The notes: generated by a model from the sequence alone, not told the origin. 64,000 bases of DNA from Buttiauxella sp. B2 (GCF_006376615.1 NZ_VEXQ01000001.1:1-64000), one strand, 5' to 3'; positions 24,292 through 33,169 are shown, counted from the first letter of the stretch. Numbers and translations are program-made.

Positions 24292-24565
24292 TCAGACGGC
24301 TCCAGGCGATGTCCAGTTGGCCGCAGACCGCGACATCATGCAGATAGCACGCCACATCCTTGAGCAATTGAGCCGCCTCCGGCTGACTCTCCTGTAACTC
24401 CCGGGCCTGCTGGCGGGCACGCAATGTCAGATTAACCAGCCCACCGCTGTAGTTCAGCACGGCATTTTCCAGCAACAGCAGGCGGTGCATCTCATCAGAG
24501 TTACGCTGTGAAACCGAAGGTTGTTGAAACGTTTTATTGAACATATTTTGTCTCGATGTATTCAT
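24284..24565 (-). CDS. Small cytoplasmic protein opening the glycan operon
   Basis: Start at 24565 (MNTSRQNMFNKTF), with AGGGG upstream; a GTG at 24601 is possible but poorer. The 93-residue product is helical: HRLLLLENAVLNYSGGLVNL, then LTLRARQQARELQESQPEAA and LLKDVACYLHDVAVCG. No signal peptide or membrane segment. It is the first gene of the cluster, overlapping the PglL-like gene by eight bases. Unrecognised. Confidence 0.5.
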   Translation of the reverse strand: MNTSRQNMFNKTFQQPSVSQRNSDEMHRLLLLENAVLNYSGGLVNLTLRARQQARELQESQPEAAQLLKDVACYLHDVAVCGQLDIAWSRLND

Positions 24566-24660
24566 CGCCGCCCCTGCTGACCAGGAGATAACAGACGTCA
24601 CATTCCCACCGCAGGGCGAGTGGAGCCGGCGGAAGAAATGTTTTTTGGGTTTAGCCAGTG

Positions 24661-24695
24661 CATCCCGGTGCGACGATTATGTCGTCGCGGGGATG
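24661..24695. terminator. Strong hairpin between fimbrial operon and glycan cluster
   Basis: CATCCC-GCGACGA-TTATG-TCGTCGC-GGGATG with small internal loops forms an extended stem of 13 pairs. It lies 23 bases past the last fimbrial gene on the minus strand. No T tract follows on either strand, so it may attenuate rather than end transcription into the glycan genes. Confidence 0.5.
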
Positions 24696-24717
24696 TGGAC
24701 ACTAACGCATCATGAAG

Positions 24718-25677
24718 TTACTGCTGGGTCATAACCAACACTGCGTGTCCGGTGAAATTACCTGTGCCGATCGTCACCTTCGGGTCGCGGACCGCTTCAA
24801 AACCCAGCTCTATATCGGTGTAGCCGGGGGAGTATGTTTCAGTGATAGTATCTGACGGTGCGACGACCTTCCCCTTATAAGTGATAGCTACACCGAGACC
24901 CGGGGTGGTCGTTTGCACAATGGTCCCCCCTCCTATCGAGATAGGGTCGTATTTGAATTTCCACGACGCAGTGACGTTTGCGTTTACTGCACACATAATG
25001 GTGAACTTCTTTTTCAATGACGGCGTGGGTTGAACGGAAGTAGCGATAGACGATCGCTCGAGGTTGTCGAATTGGACGTTCAGCGGGCCACCGTCATTTA
25101 TAGTGCAGGTAACAGGCGTATCGGGTAGCTGTTTAGCATCGGGGCACCACAGGGCCTCCCAATTGTTAATTACCCCCCTCCAATCGCCCCCGCGTTCGTC
25201 TCTTAGGGTCAAGCAGAGACTGTGCGGGACTCCGACTTTTTTATTGAGCGATGAGCCCCCCGCACGTATATTTTGGAGGCCGATCTCTTGCCCAGCCTCG
25301 AGTCGGGAAGAATTTTTCGCTGGAACGTCAGAGGACGACCGGGCCATGTTGCAGTTTTCCGATGTTTCGGAATAGCAGAGATGGGAGATGATCCTATAGT
25401 CCCCGGAGAACGGGACGTAAGAGTGGTCCATACCATAGCTTTCCGAGTTCAAGTCCTCGGTGCTGGTGGAGTACTTGGCGCCGGCGCCGAACTGATAGGA
25501 GCCCGCGCCGCCCTGGCAGGTCCAGTTGGTTTCATATACGTTCTTGCTTCCTTCCGGGCATGGTTCGTCGGGAAAAGGTACCCCAGACACGTTCCCATAG
25601 GCAGGGGAGAGGATGCAAGGGGCCGCGAGGACTGCGAGGACTGCGAGGACTGCGAGGACTGCGGGTTTGTATTTCAT
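24718..25677 (-). CDS. Fimbrial tip adhesin-like protein, last gene of the fimbrial operon
   Basis: The start is placed at 25677 (MKYKPAVLAVLAVLAVLA), where the signal peptide begins; cleavage is likely after AYG. About 319 residues, twice a pilin, as in two-domain tip adhesins: an N-terminal Cys-rich receptor domain (with HLCYSETSENCNMA and LWCPDAKQLPDTPVTC) and a C-terminal pilin-like domain ending AVLVMTQQ with the hydrophobic residues at alternate positions for donor-strand pairing. The lectin domain is not similar to a known one by eye. Four 9-base repeats shape the signal peptide. Confidence 0.7.
   Translation of the reverse strand: MKYKPAVLAVLAVLAVLAAPCILSPAYGNVSGVPFPDEPCPEGSKNVYETNWTCQGGAGSYQFGAGAKYSTSTEDLNSESYGMDHSYVPFSGDYRIISHLCYSETSENCNMARSSSDVPAKNSSRLEAGQEIGLQNIRAGGSSLNKKVGVPHSLCLTLRDERGGDWRGVINNWEALWCPDAKQLPDTPVTCTINDGGPLNVQFDNLERSSIATSVQPTPSLKKKFTIMCAVNANVTASWKFKYDPISIGGGTIVQTTTPGLGVAITYKGKVVAPSDTITETYSPGYTDIELGFEAVRDPKVTIGTGNFTGHAVLVMTQQ
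25627..25662. repeat. Four tandem 9-bp repeats in the adhesin signal peptide
   Basis: The unit GAGGACTGC occurs four times head to tail, encoding repeated Ala-Val-Leu in the hydrophobic core of the signal peptide. Copy-number change would keep the frame and alter only the length of the core. Confidence 0.8.
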
Positions 25678-25853
25678 ATTCAGCTTCCATCCCCCTGCAC
25701 TCGATTTTCGTTTACGCGAAACGAAGCCAGAGTTGCGCCTAACGCTGCAGCGGGTTATCAAAGCAGCCGCATTCAAGGCAACTGCCGGGTTATTATTCCA
25801 GAGACAGGTCTGTCTATTGCCTGCCCCCTCGTACAGTGTTTTATTTTGGCGTA

Positions 25854-26420
25854 CTAGAAGTACTCCGCCACCAAAGTGCCTGTCGCCGTAAAAGGTGACT
25901 CGACCAGTTCTTTACCCGATACTCTTTCCAGCCGGGCCTCAAGCTTCGGTGGGCTACCCAGATTAATGGTAATTTTTTTGTTTAGTGTCATCGGTTGCCC
26001 ATCTTGCAATATCTTCACTACCAGGCCGTCCAAATTGGTTATCAGTGATGTACCGTCCGACGTCACCGTCGTCGCTTTGAATACAAGGGACACCGTATTG
26101 GCCGCTGTCGCACTGCCACAGTCCAGTGTGTAGTCAATGGGCTGTATGTACTGCCCACTGTCCACCTTATTAATACCCACGTTGCCAAAGCGCACATTAA
26201 TGACCGCCTCATTGCTTACCTGACATTGTGGCAGCGCAAGCAGCGCCCCCTTGAATGAATACTTGACGTCATCACCCGTTTGCTCAGCCATTAATGGCAT
26301 TGGGGCTATCAATGCCATTAACACCAACGCTCGCAGACGAAAGCTACATAGCCGGCGTTGATCTGAGACGCTGAGGAATAAATTTGGGCGAGTATTCACA
26401 TCTATATGGTGATTACACAT
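25854..26420 (-). CDS. Minor fimbrial subunit
   Basis: A 188-residue pilin with an N-terminal signal (LRALVLMALIAPMPLMA) cut before EQTGDDV. The pilin pattern is F-x-G-x-[LI]-x-x-x-P-x-C near residue 57 (FKGALLALPQCQVSN), a second Cys (LDCGSATA) and a C-terminal beta motif ending TLVAEYF with the penultimate Tyr. It precedes the adhesin gene by about 180 bases, which contain no gene. Probably a tip-fibril or adaptor subunit. Confidence 0.75.
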   Translation of the reverse strand: MCNHHIDVNTRPNLFLSVSDQRRLCSFRLRALVLMALIAPMPLMAEQTGDDVKYSFKGALLALPQCQVSNEAVINVRFGNVGINKVDSGQYIQPIDYTLDCGSATAANTVSLVFKATTVTSDGTSLITNLDGLVVKILQDGQPMTLNKKITINLGSPPKLEARLERVSGKELVESPFTATGTLVAEYF

Positions 26421-26441
26421 TGTCTTACATCCATATATCGA

Positions 26442-27047
26442 TTAATTGAACGCCATCGTCAGCGTGGCACTAGAGCTAAATGTCGCCCCACTCACAAAAC
26501 CGGAGCCACTGCCAGTCTGTACCAACTCTGAAACCAGTGATGGAGGTGTTGCCGTATCAACGTTAAACCACTCATTAATGTTTTGTGCTTTACCATTGAC
26601 CATCAAACGGATCGCAAACTCCTTGCCAAGCGTCCCCCCTTTATCATCCGTCACAGCAAGCAGGCTGGCACCCGAGAAACTCACGCTAGTGCCATCCAGC
26701 TTCATTTTTGCTCCTACCGTATCCCCCGTGCAGGTCATGGCGCTGACCATCGGTTGGCTGTAGGGGCCCCCCATCAGGACGGGAGCTCCTGACAAGGTGC
26801 TATAGCGCACATCACCGAAGTTTATCGCCACCGTTCCGTCTTGATTAAACGTACACTTCCCGGTGGCTACAACCGTACCCGAGAGGGCAATATCCATTGT
26901 GAACTCTTCTCCAGGATTTCTCGGAGCGGCTTCTGCTTCGACCGATAGCATGCACATCAGGCAAAACACCGCCAGAAAACCGCGCCACGTCATAGAAGCT
27001 GAGGGTGGGCACAGGTCGGGATGTAAAAGACCGGCTGTCCGTTTCAT
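26442..27047 (-). CDS. Minor fimbrial subunit
   Basis: A 201-residue pilin. The signal segment is GFLAVFCLMCMLSVEAEA; another in-frame Met at about residue 19 could be the true start. The mature part opens with FTMDIALSGTVVATGKCTFN (first Cys) and has MTCTGDTVG (second Cys), then ends ATFSSSATLTMAFN, the usual C-terminal beta signature for chaperone binding with a penultimate aromatic (Phe). It belongs to the minor-subunit set after the chaperone. Confidence 0.75.
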   Translation of the reverse strand: MKRTAGLLHPDLCPPSASMTWRGFLAVFCLMCMLSVEAEAAPRNPGEEFTMDIALSGTVVATGKCTFNQDGTVAINFGDVRYSTLSGAPVLMGGPYSQPMVSAMTCTGDTVGAKMKLDGTSVSFSGASLLAVTDDKGGTLGKEFAIRLMVNGKAQNINEWFNVDTATPPSLVSELVQTGSGSGFVSGATFSSSATLTMAFN

Positions 27048-27195
27048 GGTTTCACTTTCTCCACATTCACTGTCGCATTCGAACAGGTAAAATAGTCAGT
27101 TGTCAGGCAAACCCAGCGCAAGGCATAAGCCTGCAAACACTGATTCGTTTCTTCTATTATTCGACGTATATATTGGCTGTCCTGCATGCCGCCGG

Positions 27196-27735
27196 TCACG
27201 GATACGCCACTTCAAAGGTCGCCGTCGCGGTAAACGGCCCAAACACGATTTTTCGGTTACTGACCGCATCCGGCTCAGGCGCCGCCACGTAGCCCTTGAG
27301 CGTCAACGTGTTGGTCCCTTCAGTCAATTGATAGGCTGGTGTCGGTTTCCCCAGTGGTACCTGTTTCCCGTCCAACTGCTCAATTCCAATAGCAATACCG
27401 TGTGTATCGCCGTCATCCGGAGCCAGTAATCCCGGCAGAATCCCGCTCTGCGTGCCGAGAAAGGTCACCGTCGCGCTCTGCCCCAGACTGATATCACAGC
27501 CAATCAGGACAATGTTGAACGTTTCCCCCGGCGTGCGGGCGTTGAGAGCAAAGTACTTGCCTACCAGGTTGCCAAAATCCAGAGGGATGTCTGATTGTTT
27601 GGGATCCAGCGTACAAGGCTCCGAAACCAGACTACCGGTTATCTGCACGTTATTTTCCAGTGCCCAGCCTTGTGACATCACACTCATCAGACATGCGGCT
27701 ATAAGGAAGCTGGTCAGCGCCTGTCGTTTTTTCAT
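27196..27735 (-). CDS. Minor fimbrial subunit
   Basis: A 179-residue pilin with a standard signal peptide (MKKRQALTSFLIAACLMSVM...WA) followed by NNVQITGSLVSEPCTLDP, the paired G-x-[LI]-x-x-x-PC of pilins, a second Cys in GCDISLGQSA, and the C-terminal GPFTATATFEVAYP with a penultimate Tyr. Resembles PapE/PapK-type subunits in size. Confidence 0.8.
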   Translation of the reverse strand: MKKRQALTSFLIAACLMSVMSQGWALENNVQITGSLVSEPCTLDPKQSDIPLDFGNLVGKYFALNARTPGETFNIVLIGCDISLGQSATVTFLGTQSGILPGLLAPDDGDTHGIAIGIEQLDGKQVPLGKPTPAYQLTEGTNTLTLKGYVAAPEPDAVSNRKIVFGPFTATATFEVAYP

Positions 27736-27786
27736 CAGTATTGCCTCTGCCTTATTCCATATTCCATTAACTCGCCATCACCGACT

Positions 27787-28458
27787 TCAGTCATAGTCCA
27801 GCATGAAGTGCACTACCGCCCGATAGATACCGGTGGTCAAGGGTGCCAGAGTGCGTTCCAGCGTTACGTAATAGACCAATTCATCACTACCGGGGGTGAT
27901 AAACTGCGGTATGCCACGCGCTCCTAACCGAATATCCCGATGCTGCGCATCCATTATGCGTAGCCCTAAACCAGTCACCCCAGACACCTTCACCAGTTCC
28001 GGGCTATCGGGGTCAGCAGGTGCCAGGAAGGACACCGTCACCACGGGTTGTATCGGATCCCAGGTGTGGCGCCCCGTACGCATGTCGCTCCCATTACCCT
28101 GCATGCGGATGCAATCCCGCAACTTCAGTAACACTGGGACAGGAATACCCTGGTCACCCTCGTGCTCAAGTACAACCCGCGACGAGGTCCCCAGATCTAT
28201 GTCCTGGTATGCCGATGTAGCATCCAGTCGACACGCCCCTTCGGTGAACAACCCGTGTATGCGTACCTCCCCGTGAGCCCCTTCCACGACCCAGTTATCT
28301 GGGGGCTTCGATGTCGTCGCATTAGCCGGATAAAAAAGAGAACCGGTGATACCCAGCGTCAGCGATAATCCTGTCACCCTCAGGTTGGCCCACAGGCTTT
28401 TCCGGCAGCGATGCCAGCGCCTATCTTGCCTGTTGGGCTGAACCACCCGTTTGCTCAT
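27787..28458 (-). CDS. Minor fimbrial subunit / pilin adaptor
   Basis: A 223-residue pilin-family protein. A long basic N-terminus (MSKRVVQPNRQDRRWHRCRK) precedes the hydrophobic signal (LSLTLGITGSLFYPANA). The mature part has HGEVRIHGLFTEGACRLD (first Cys), KLRDCIRMQG (second Cys) and ends YRAVVHFMLDYD, a beta-motif end with the usual penultimate Tyr. The larger size and the place directly after the chaperone suit a PapJ/PapK-like adaptor. Confidence 0.7.
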   Translation of the reverse strand: MSKRVVQPNRQDRRWHRCRKSLWANLRVTGLSLTLGITGSLFYPANATTSKPPDNWVVEGAHGEVRIHGLFTEGACRLDATSAYQDIDLGTSSRVVLEHEGDQGIPVPVLLKLRDCIRMQGNGSDMRTGRHTWDPIQPVVTVSFLAPADPDSPELVKVSGVTGLGLRIMDAQHRDIRLGARGIPQFITPGSDELVYYVTLERTLAPLTTGIYRAVVHFMLDYD

Positions 28459-28497
28459 ATCAATCTCCCGCCTTTTCGCTCCACGACCAGCGTCTCC

Positions 28498-29256
28498 CTA
28501 CCCTTGGATTGTGCTTTTCACGCTACAAGTGTTGCCACTGCAACCAAAGACCAGTTGCGGACGACCACCGTAGTCATTGATATAGGTCAGTACCGGGCTA
28601 CTCCCCAACGCACTGGCGCTACCGCCTAGTATGGCGTTACCTTTCGGCGGGACCATCATCGGGCTGAACCCCGCAACAGGCGAGCCTTTCGCCGTAGAGG
28701 AAGCGACTGAAACCGTGACGTAGTAAGGCGTCGGGTTGTTCGCCACATAATGGTCACCCTGACGGCTCAAAGTCAGTTGCTCCTGCCAGGGTTTGTGGCT
28801 CGGGTCAACAACCAGCGCTGCCGGGCGATAAAACAGTTTGATGCGGGTTTGCAGAGCAATCTGTAATGTGTTCGGTTTGTCACTTTTCGGCGGGATTTCC
28901 CTTTGATTGAAGTAGTAAAGCGTTTCCTTATCTTGCGCCAGGAGGTGAGCACCAGCTGTGACCTGCACCTTTACCTGACTTTTGGCACCCGGTTCTATCC
29001 GCTGTACCGGCGGTAAAGCGACCAGAGGATCGCTAACTTTGTTACCGTCGGCATCTTCAATCCACGCTTGCGCCAGGTAAGGCAGTTCTTTGTTCCCGTT
29101 GGTAATCCCCAGACTGACCGACTTATCTGTACTGTTCAGCACCACGCGCGTGCGGTCTAGTGCCAGAGCTGCATGGCTACTGTGCGCTGCCATCAGCGTG
29201 GTTAACACCAGCCCGACCAGTCGGGTGGTGTGGATTAATGTGTGCCGAGTTTCCAT
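28498..29256 (-). CDS. Periplasmic fimbrial chaperone (PapD-like)
   Basis: The start at 29256 (METRHTLIHTTRLVG) gives a signal peptide ending HAALA. About 252 residues with two Ig-like domains. The pilin-binding basic residues are in LDRTRVVLN (Arg) and the strand G1 region PNTLQIALQTRIKLFYRPAA (the family's 'QIALRTRIKLFYRPA'); PPKSDKPNTL and AQAWIEDADGNK are also family text. It folds pilins by donor-strand complementation and delivers them to the usher encoded next to it. Confidence 0.9.
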   Translation of the reverse strand: METRHTLIHTTRLVGLVLTTLMAAHSSHAALALDRTRVVLNSTDKSVSLGITNGNKELPYLAQAWIEDADGNKVSDPLVALPPVQRIEPGAKSQVKVQVTAGAHLLAQDKETLYYFNQREIPPKSDKPNTLQIALQTRIKLFYRPAALVVDPSHKPWQEQLTLSRQGDHYVANNPTPYYVTVSVASSTAKGSPVAGFSPMMVPPKGNAILGGSASALGSSPVLTYINDYGGRPQLVFGCSGNTCSVKSTIQG

Positions 29257-29429
29257 TTCGTCTCTCTTTTCTCTATCGTCTTGTTTCAGTAATGTTGCTC
29301 CGGATACCCGGAATACTCTGATGCTTCCTGCCACGGACCCACAGAAGAGGGAGCAAAGAGCTGCTCCCCCACCCGGGGCTACCGTCCCTGGCGGCTTACG
29401 CGACAGGCATGCGCGTTCAGTTGTTTAAT

Positions 29430-31979
29430 TCATGGGTGGCCCGGGGTACCGGACGTCACCGCAGTACACGGCAACAACAGATTGGTACTACCCATACCCG
29501 CGGGTAATGGTGAAGGCAGAGCAAACTGGCACTGCACCTCTCCGTCCCAATTGACCGTCATTGTCTCACCCGGATTAATCCCAGACAGCCAGACATTGCC
29601 ATCCTCACCCACTAACCCAGTCTGTGCCTTGCCGGCGTTAAGCACGGTTGACCCGAACGGAGGTGTACTCCCGTCTGCCATTTTTATGACAGCCATTGCT
29701 TTCTGCCCCGAAATCACACCAAACTTCCGGTAACCTATCGCCCCTTCGGTGAAAGTACCTTCCACCACTGAACGAATAGCCTCAACATCGTCGCCCAGTT
29801 TATTCAGGTCAATATTGATGCTGTTACGGTAATAACTGCTCACATCGCTCACGACCGCTTTACCAAACTGGTTGGTGTAGGTAGATGCGCCGTACCCTCT
29901 TACCGGCACACCTCCTGCGCCATCCGCATCAACCACCACTCGGGTTCCTCCCTGTGCACCCGTGCGGTGTAATGCCGCGCCGTGCGCCGTCGCGGTCATC
30001 CCACCCCGCAGAGACAAACCGGCCGCACTGTACTGACTCCCCTGAGCACTGGCCGTCAAGGTCACGTCCGCTAGCGAGCCATTGTGTGATAAATATCCAC
30101 TACCGCTCGTATCACTACCCCGTCCAGCACTCGCACTGACACGATAACTGGTATCGTCGTTTATACTGTCGTAGTACCCCACGGAATGGCTGTTACTCCC
30201 TTTATTAAGCTGCACATCATAGCTAAGCGATCCGCCACCGCCCCAAGGTACCGACAGACCCAGATACATGCCGTCGTCATTGGTACTATTGAACGTAGTC
30301 CGATAAGCCGACACATTCAGACTCAAGTTTTTCAATTGCCCTACGTCAAAATAGCGAGAGACAGAGATGTTATAGGTATTGCTCTCCGGCTGATTCCAGT
30401 AGGTCTGATGGCTATAGTTCAGGTAAGCACTCAGATCCAACGCACGGAGCTGCTGGCTAAACGTCAGGGTGTACAGTTCTTTACTGCTCCCCGTAGCAGT
30501 GTTGCTGTGGTAGCGCGCATCCAAAAACTGCGACATACTCATGAAATCCCTCTCAGAGAAGCGGTATCCCGCAAAAGTCACCTGGCTGTCCGTTTCATCA
30601 AACCGCTTGGAATAACTCAACCGGTATGACCCGCCGCTCTTGATATCACCACCGGAGAGCTTCGCCCGCGACTGTGTTAGGTCAAACGACAGCGCCCCCA
30701 ACACTAGTAGATCCCGTCCCAACCCCAGAGCCAGGGAGTTATAATCACCCGCCGCCAGTGCACCACCGTACAACGACCACCCGTTGTCTACTCCCCAGGA
30801 GAATTCCCCGGTCGTAAAACCAGGCCCCTCACTGTGATGTTTAAAGTCTGAGGGTTTACCTACCGCCACCTTATAACGCACCATCCCTGGTCGGGTCAGA
30901 TATGGCACACTCGCCGTGTCAATCTGAAACGTCTGCTCGCTGCCATCCTGTTCCTGAACCCTGACATCCAGCTTGCCACTCACGGCATTATTCAGATCCT
31001 GAATACGGAACGGACCTGCAGCCACCATCTGCTCAGAAATCACACGACCAGCTTGACTGATAGTCACCTTAGCGTTGGTTTTAGCTACACCAGAAACCTC
31101 TGGGGCATAGCCGCGCAAATTAGGCGGCAGCATATTGTCATCAGACACCAGGCTACTTCCGGTATAGCGAAAGCTGTCAAACATACCGGAGTTGAGGTAG
31201 TCCTCACCCAGCGTCAATCTGGCCCGTAACGCCGCGATGGCCCTGTACATATAAACCCGGCTCCAGTCCCATCTCTGCAGAGAAGATCTATCGGATCCCG
31301 TTGAGCTGTTATATTGCGCCTGCCAGTCCGCCCGCAGGCGCCATGCTGCAAGATTCGCTCCGGCGACCCCATTACCGCTGACAGACTGAGCATTATGTTG
31401 AGCATCCTGAGACTGACGAGTAGCTTGCGCATTCAGACTGTAGTCAAATAACGCCCCCGCTATCCCCTCATCCCAGCGTGACGGGGGGTCCCAGTTATCT
31501 GCCGTGTATTCCAGATACACCTGGGGTAAATTGACATGCAGTTCGCCTGTACTCAGGTCTCCCCGCAATACTGTCCCTTTGAGCGAGGCGGGATCGAGGC
31601 ACTGTCCCTGATGCCACCATGTCAACGATTTGCTGGCACTGGCTGTCAGCCCCAGTAAACTGACCATATCGGGCGTCAAGCAGGCTTCGCTGCCTTGCGG
31701 GTTATTATCCGGTATTAAAAACTGGATGGCCTGCTCAGGCAGACTGCTGCTGTTTACCCTCAATGCCATCGTGTAGGTTCCCGGCATGATGTAACCCGCC
31801 TGGGAGAATTGAGTCAGGTCGATGTGAGAACGGTCTTTGATATCCAACACATCAGTGTTGAACTCTATAGGTTCGCTAGTGGCCAACGCATCACTTGTTG
31901 CTATTGTCAGTATGAAAGCTGCCGCCACGGGATATGTGTTCATGCGACGCCATTGGCATCGTTGCCTGGATAGAAACAT
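29430..31979 (-). CDS. Outer-membrane fimbrial usher (PapC-like)
   Basis: The start at 31979 (MFLSRQRCQWRRMNTY) is used; TTG at 31997 and ATG at 31943 are alternatives. About 849 residues. The signal peptide (VAAAFILTIATSDALA) precedes the N-domain IEFNTDVLDIKDRSHIDLTQ, and FSQAGYIMPGTYTMAL follows the PapC pattern. Next come the 24-strand barrel, with the plug region around NLRGYAPEVSGVAKTNAKVT, and a C-terminal domain (FALPSPLPAGMGSTN) ending in two Cys-containing segments. Forms the pilus assembly and secretion pore. Confidence 0.92.
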   Translation of the reverse strand: MFLSRQRCQWRRMNTYPVAAAFILTIATSDALATSEPIEFNTDVLDIKDRSHIDLTQFSQAGYIMPGTYTMALRVNSSSLPEQAIQFLIPDNNPQGSEACLTPDMVSLLGLTASASKSLTWWHQGQCLDPASLKGTVLRGDLSTGELHVNLPQVYLEYTADNWDPPSRWDEGIAGALFDYSLNAQATRQSQDAQHNAQSVSGNGVAGANLAAWRLRADWQAQYNSSTGSDRSSLQRWDWSRVYMYRAIAALRARLTLGEDYLNSGMFDSFRYTGSSLVSDDNMLPPNLRGYAPEVSGVAKTNAKVTISQAGRVISEQMVAAGPFRIQDLNNAVSGKLDVRVQEQDGSEQTFQIDTASVPYLTRPGMVRYKVAVGKPSDFKHHSEGPGFTTGEFSWGVDNGWSLYGGALAAGDYNSLALGLGRDLLVLGALSFDLTQSRAKLSGGDIKSGGSYRLSYSKRFDETDSQVTFAGYRFSERDFMSMSQFLDARYHSNTATGSSKELYTLTFSQQLRALDLSAYLNYSHQTYWNQPESNTYNISVSRYFDVGQLKNLSLNVSAYRTTFNSTNDDGMYLGLSVPWGGGGSLSYDVQLNKGSNSHSVGYYDSINDDTSYRVSASAGRGSDTSGSGYLSHNGSLADVTLTASAQGSQYSAAGLSLRGGMTATAHGAALHRTGAQGGTRVVVDADGAGGVPVRGYGASTYTNQFGKAVVSDVSSYYRNSINIDLNKLGDDVEAIRSVVEGTFTEGAIGYRKFGVISGQKAMAVIKMADGSTPPFGSTVLNAGKAQTGLVGEDGNVWLSGINPGETMTVNWDGEVQCQFALPSPLPAGMGSTNLLLPCTAVTSGTPGHP

Positions 31980-31993
31980 AGCAAGGCCTACAC

Positions 31994-32545
31994 TCAAAAG
32001 TAATCTAACTTAAACCTCACGCTCGCTTGGTAGTTACCAGGCCTCAGCGTATCCTTATTCCCAACCAGGCTCAGCGTATAATCCAGTTGGATACTTCCTT
32101 CCTTTAGTTTGCCGGCGGGCATAGGTACACCCGGTATAGCCACCACGCCGTTGGCGTCGGCGATCTCAATACCTATGCCTTCTGCCCCACCGCCTATACC
32201 GAACAAATTACCTCGCGTAGAAAGCCCATCGAAGGTGACCACGAATGAGCTCCAATCAGGCTGACCAGGTTTGGAAGGTGTCAGGGTGCAGTTCACCAGC
32301 CGGATGCCCAATGGGACTTTCGCCCCCCGGCCATCGCGCATAATTTGTCCCAGTGGCAGCGTCATTACTTCGATGACCTGATACCGACTGACCATGTCAA
32401 TGGCACACGCCGTATCAATGATGCTGCCTTGCATACTGACACGGCCATTCCCCTGATTTGCGGCCAAGGAAACACTCCCCCATCCCAAATACAGCGTCCA
32501 CCCTATCAACAGGTAATACAGCTTCCCGCTAGTCTTCAAATTCAT
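31994..32545 (-). CDS. PapH-like pilus-terminating subunit
   Basis: The start at 32545 (MNLKTSGKLYYLLIGWTLYL) begins the signal peptide ending SLA. A 183-residue pilin with GRVSMQGSIIDTACAIDM, a second Cys in RLVNCTLTP and the end SVRFKLDYF. Its position between the major pilin and the usher is that of papH, whose product caps the rod and anchors it to the cell. Ends 14 bases before the usher start. Confidence 0.8.
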   Translation of the reverse strand: MNLKTSGKLYYLLIGWTLYLGWGSVSLAANQGNGRVSMQGSIIDTACAIDMVSRYQVIEVMTLPLGQIMRDGRGAKVPLGIRLVNCTLTPSKPGQPDWSSFVVTFDGLSTRGNLFGIGGGAEGIGIEIADANGVVAIPGVPMPAGKLKEGSIQLDYTLSLVGNKDTLRPGNYQASVRFKLDYF

Positions 32546-32585
32546 CACCGCGTATTTACCCTCGTAAATACAAAAAGAAAGAGAA

Positions 32586-32624
32586 TTACAACAGCGCAGG
32601 GCACTCCGCCCCACACTGCTGTAA
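32586..32624 (-). promoter_or_regulatory. Intercistronic hairpin after the major pilin gene
   Basis: TTACAACAGCG ... GCTGTAA pairs with further GC-rich pairs around GGGC/GCCC, between the major pilin stop and the PapH-like gene. Such stems reduce readthrough or protect the pilin mRNA 3' end, so that far more major pilin than usher is made. Confidence 0.65.
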
Positions 32625-32632
32625 TAGAGGAC

Positions 32633-33169
32633 TTACTGGTAAGACATTACGAAATTAGCAACGGACTGGAACGAACCCGGAATGACAGAAGCAGAAGCAG
32701 AAGCGCCCTGCACATACGCCTGGAACTCCAGCTCGTTGTCACCATCGTTGATGTTGAATACCTCAGACGCACCGCCCGGCGCGATAACATTACCGCCCAG
32801 ATCAGTGATAACCACGCCTACACCTGCACCCTGGCCAGTCACGGCAAATCCACTGCTCAGACCTTCTTTGTCATCGCCTTTAGTCCCATTAAATGTCACC
32901 GTCGCCGTCTTGGCTGTATCGGTGTCACAGTCATGCAACTGGATGCTTAACGGAACCGGCGTAGATTTGCCGCCGCCGCCCAGATGTTTCTTGGAGATGG
33001 CGCCCAACTGGATAGACTGATCCAAACTTTTGGCGTCGATTGAGCAGGCAGCCTCAATGATTGAGCCTTTAAAGGTGATTTTTCCGTGACCTTCATCAGT
33101 CGCGGCGTTTGCCCCCATAGACACTACTGAGGAAACGATTACTGCTAATAGGGCTTTCTTAAGGTTCAT
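32633..33169 (-). CDS. Major fimbrial subunit (PapA/FimA-like)
   Basis: The start at 33169 (MNLKKALLAVIVSSVVSMGA) has a clean signal peptide cut after ANA. The mature pilin begins ATDEGHGKITFKGSIIEAAC, with the first Cys; the second Cys is in LHDCDTDTA; the C-terminus ends SVANFVMSYQ with the penultimate Tyr. A low-complexity Ser/Ala loop (QGASASASVIPG) stands just before the final strand. It is the first gene of the operon and is followed by a hairpin, both usual for the major pilin. Confidence 0.9.
   Translation of the reverse strand: MNLKKALLAVIVSSVVSMGANAATDEGHGKITFKGSIIEAACSIDAKSLDQSIQLGAISKKHLGGGGKSTPVPLSIQLHDCDTDTAKTATVTFNGTKGDDKEGLSSGFAVTGQGAGVGVVITDLGGNVIAPGGASEVFNINDGDNELEFQAYVQGASASASVIPGSFQSVANFVMSYQ

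Noticed and set aside
25600..25677. Adhesin as a lipoprotein (LAAPC in the signal peptide)
   Set aside because: Pro before Cys does not fit a lipobox, and a signal peptidase I site (AYG) follows; tip adhesins are not lipidated.
25613..25891. Plus-strand frames rich in Arg-Thr-Ala repeats
   Set aside because: Shadow of the 9-bp repeats in the adhesin signal peptide.
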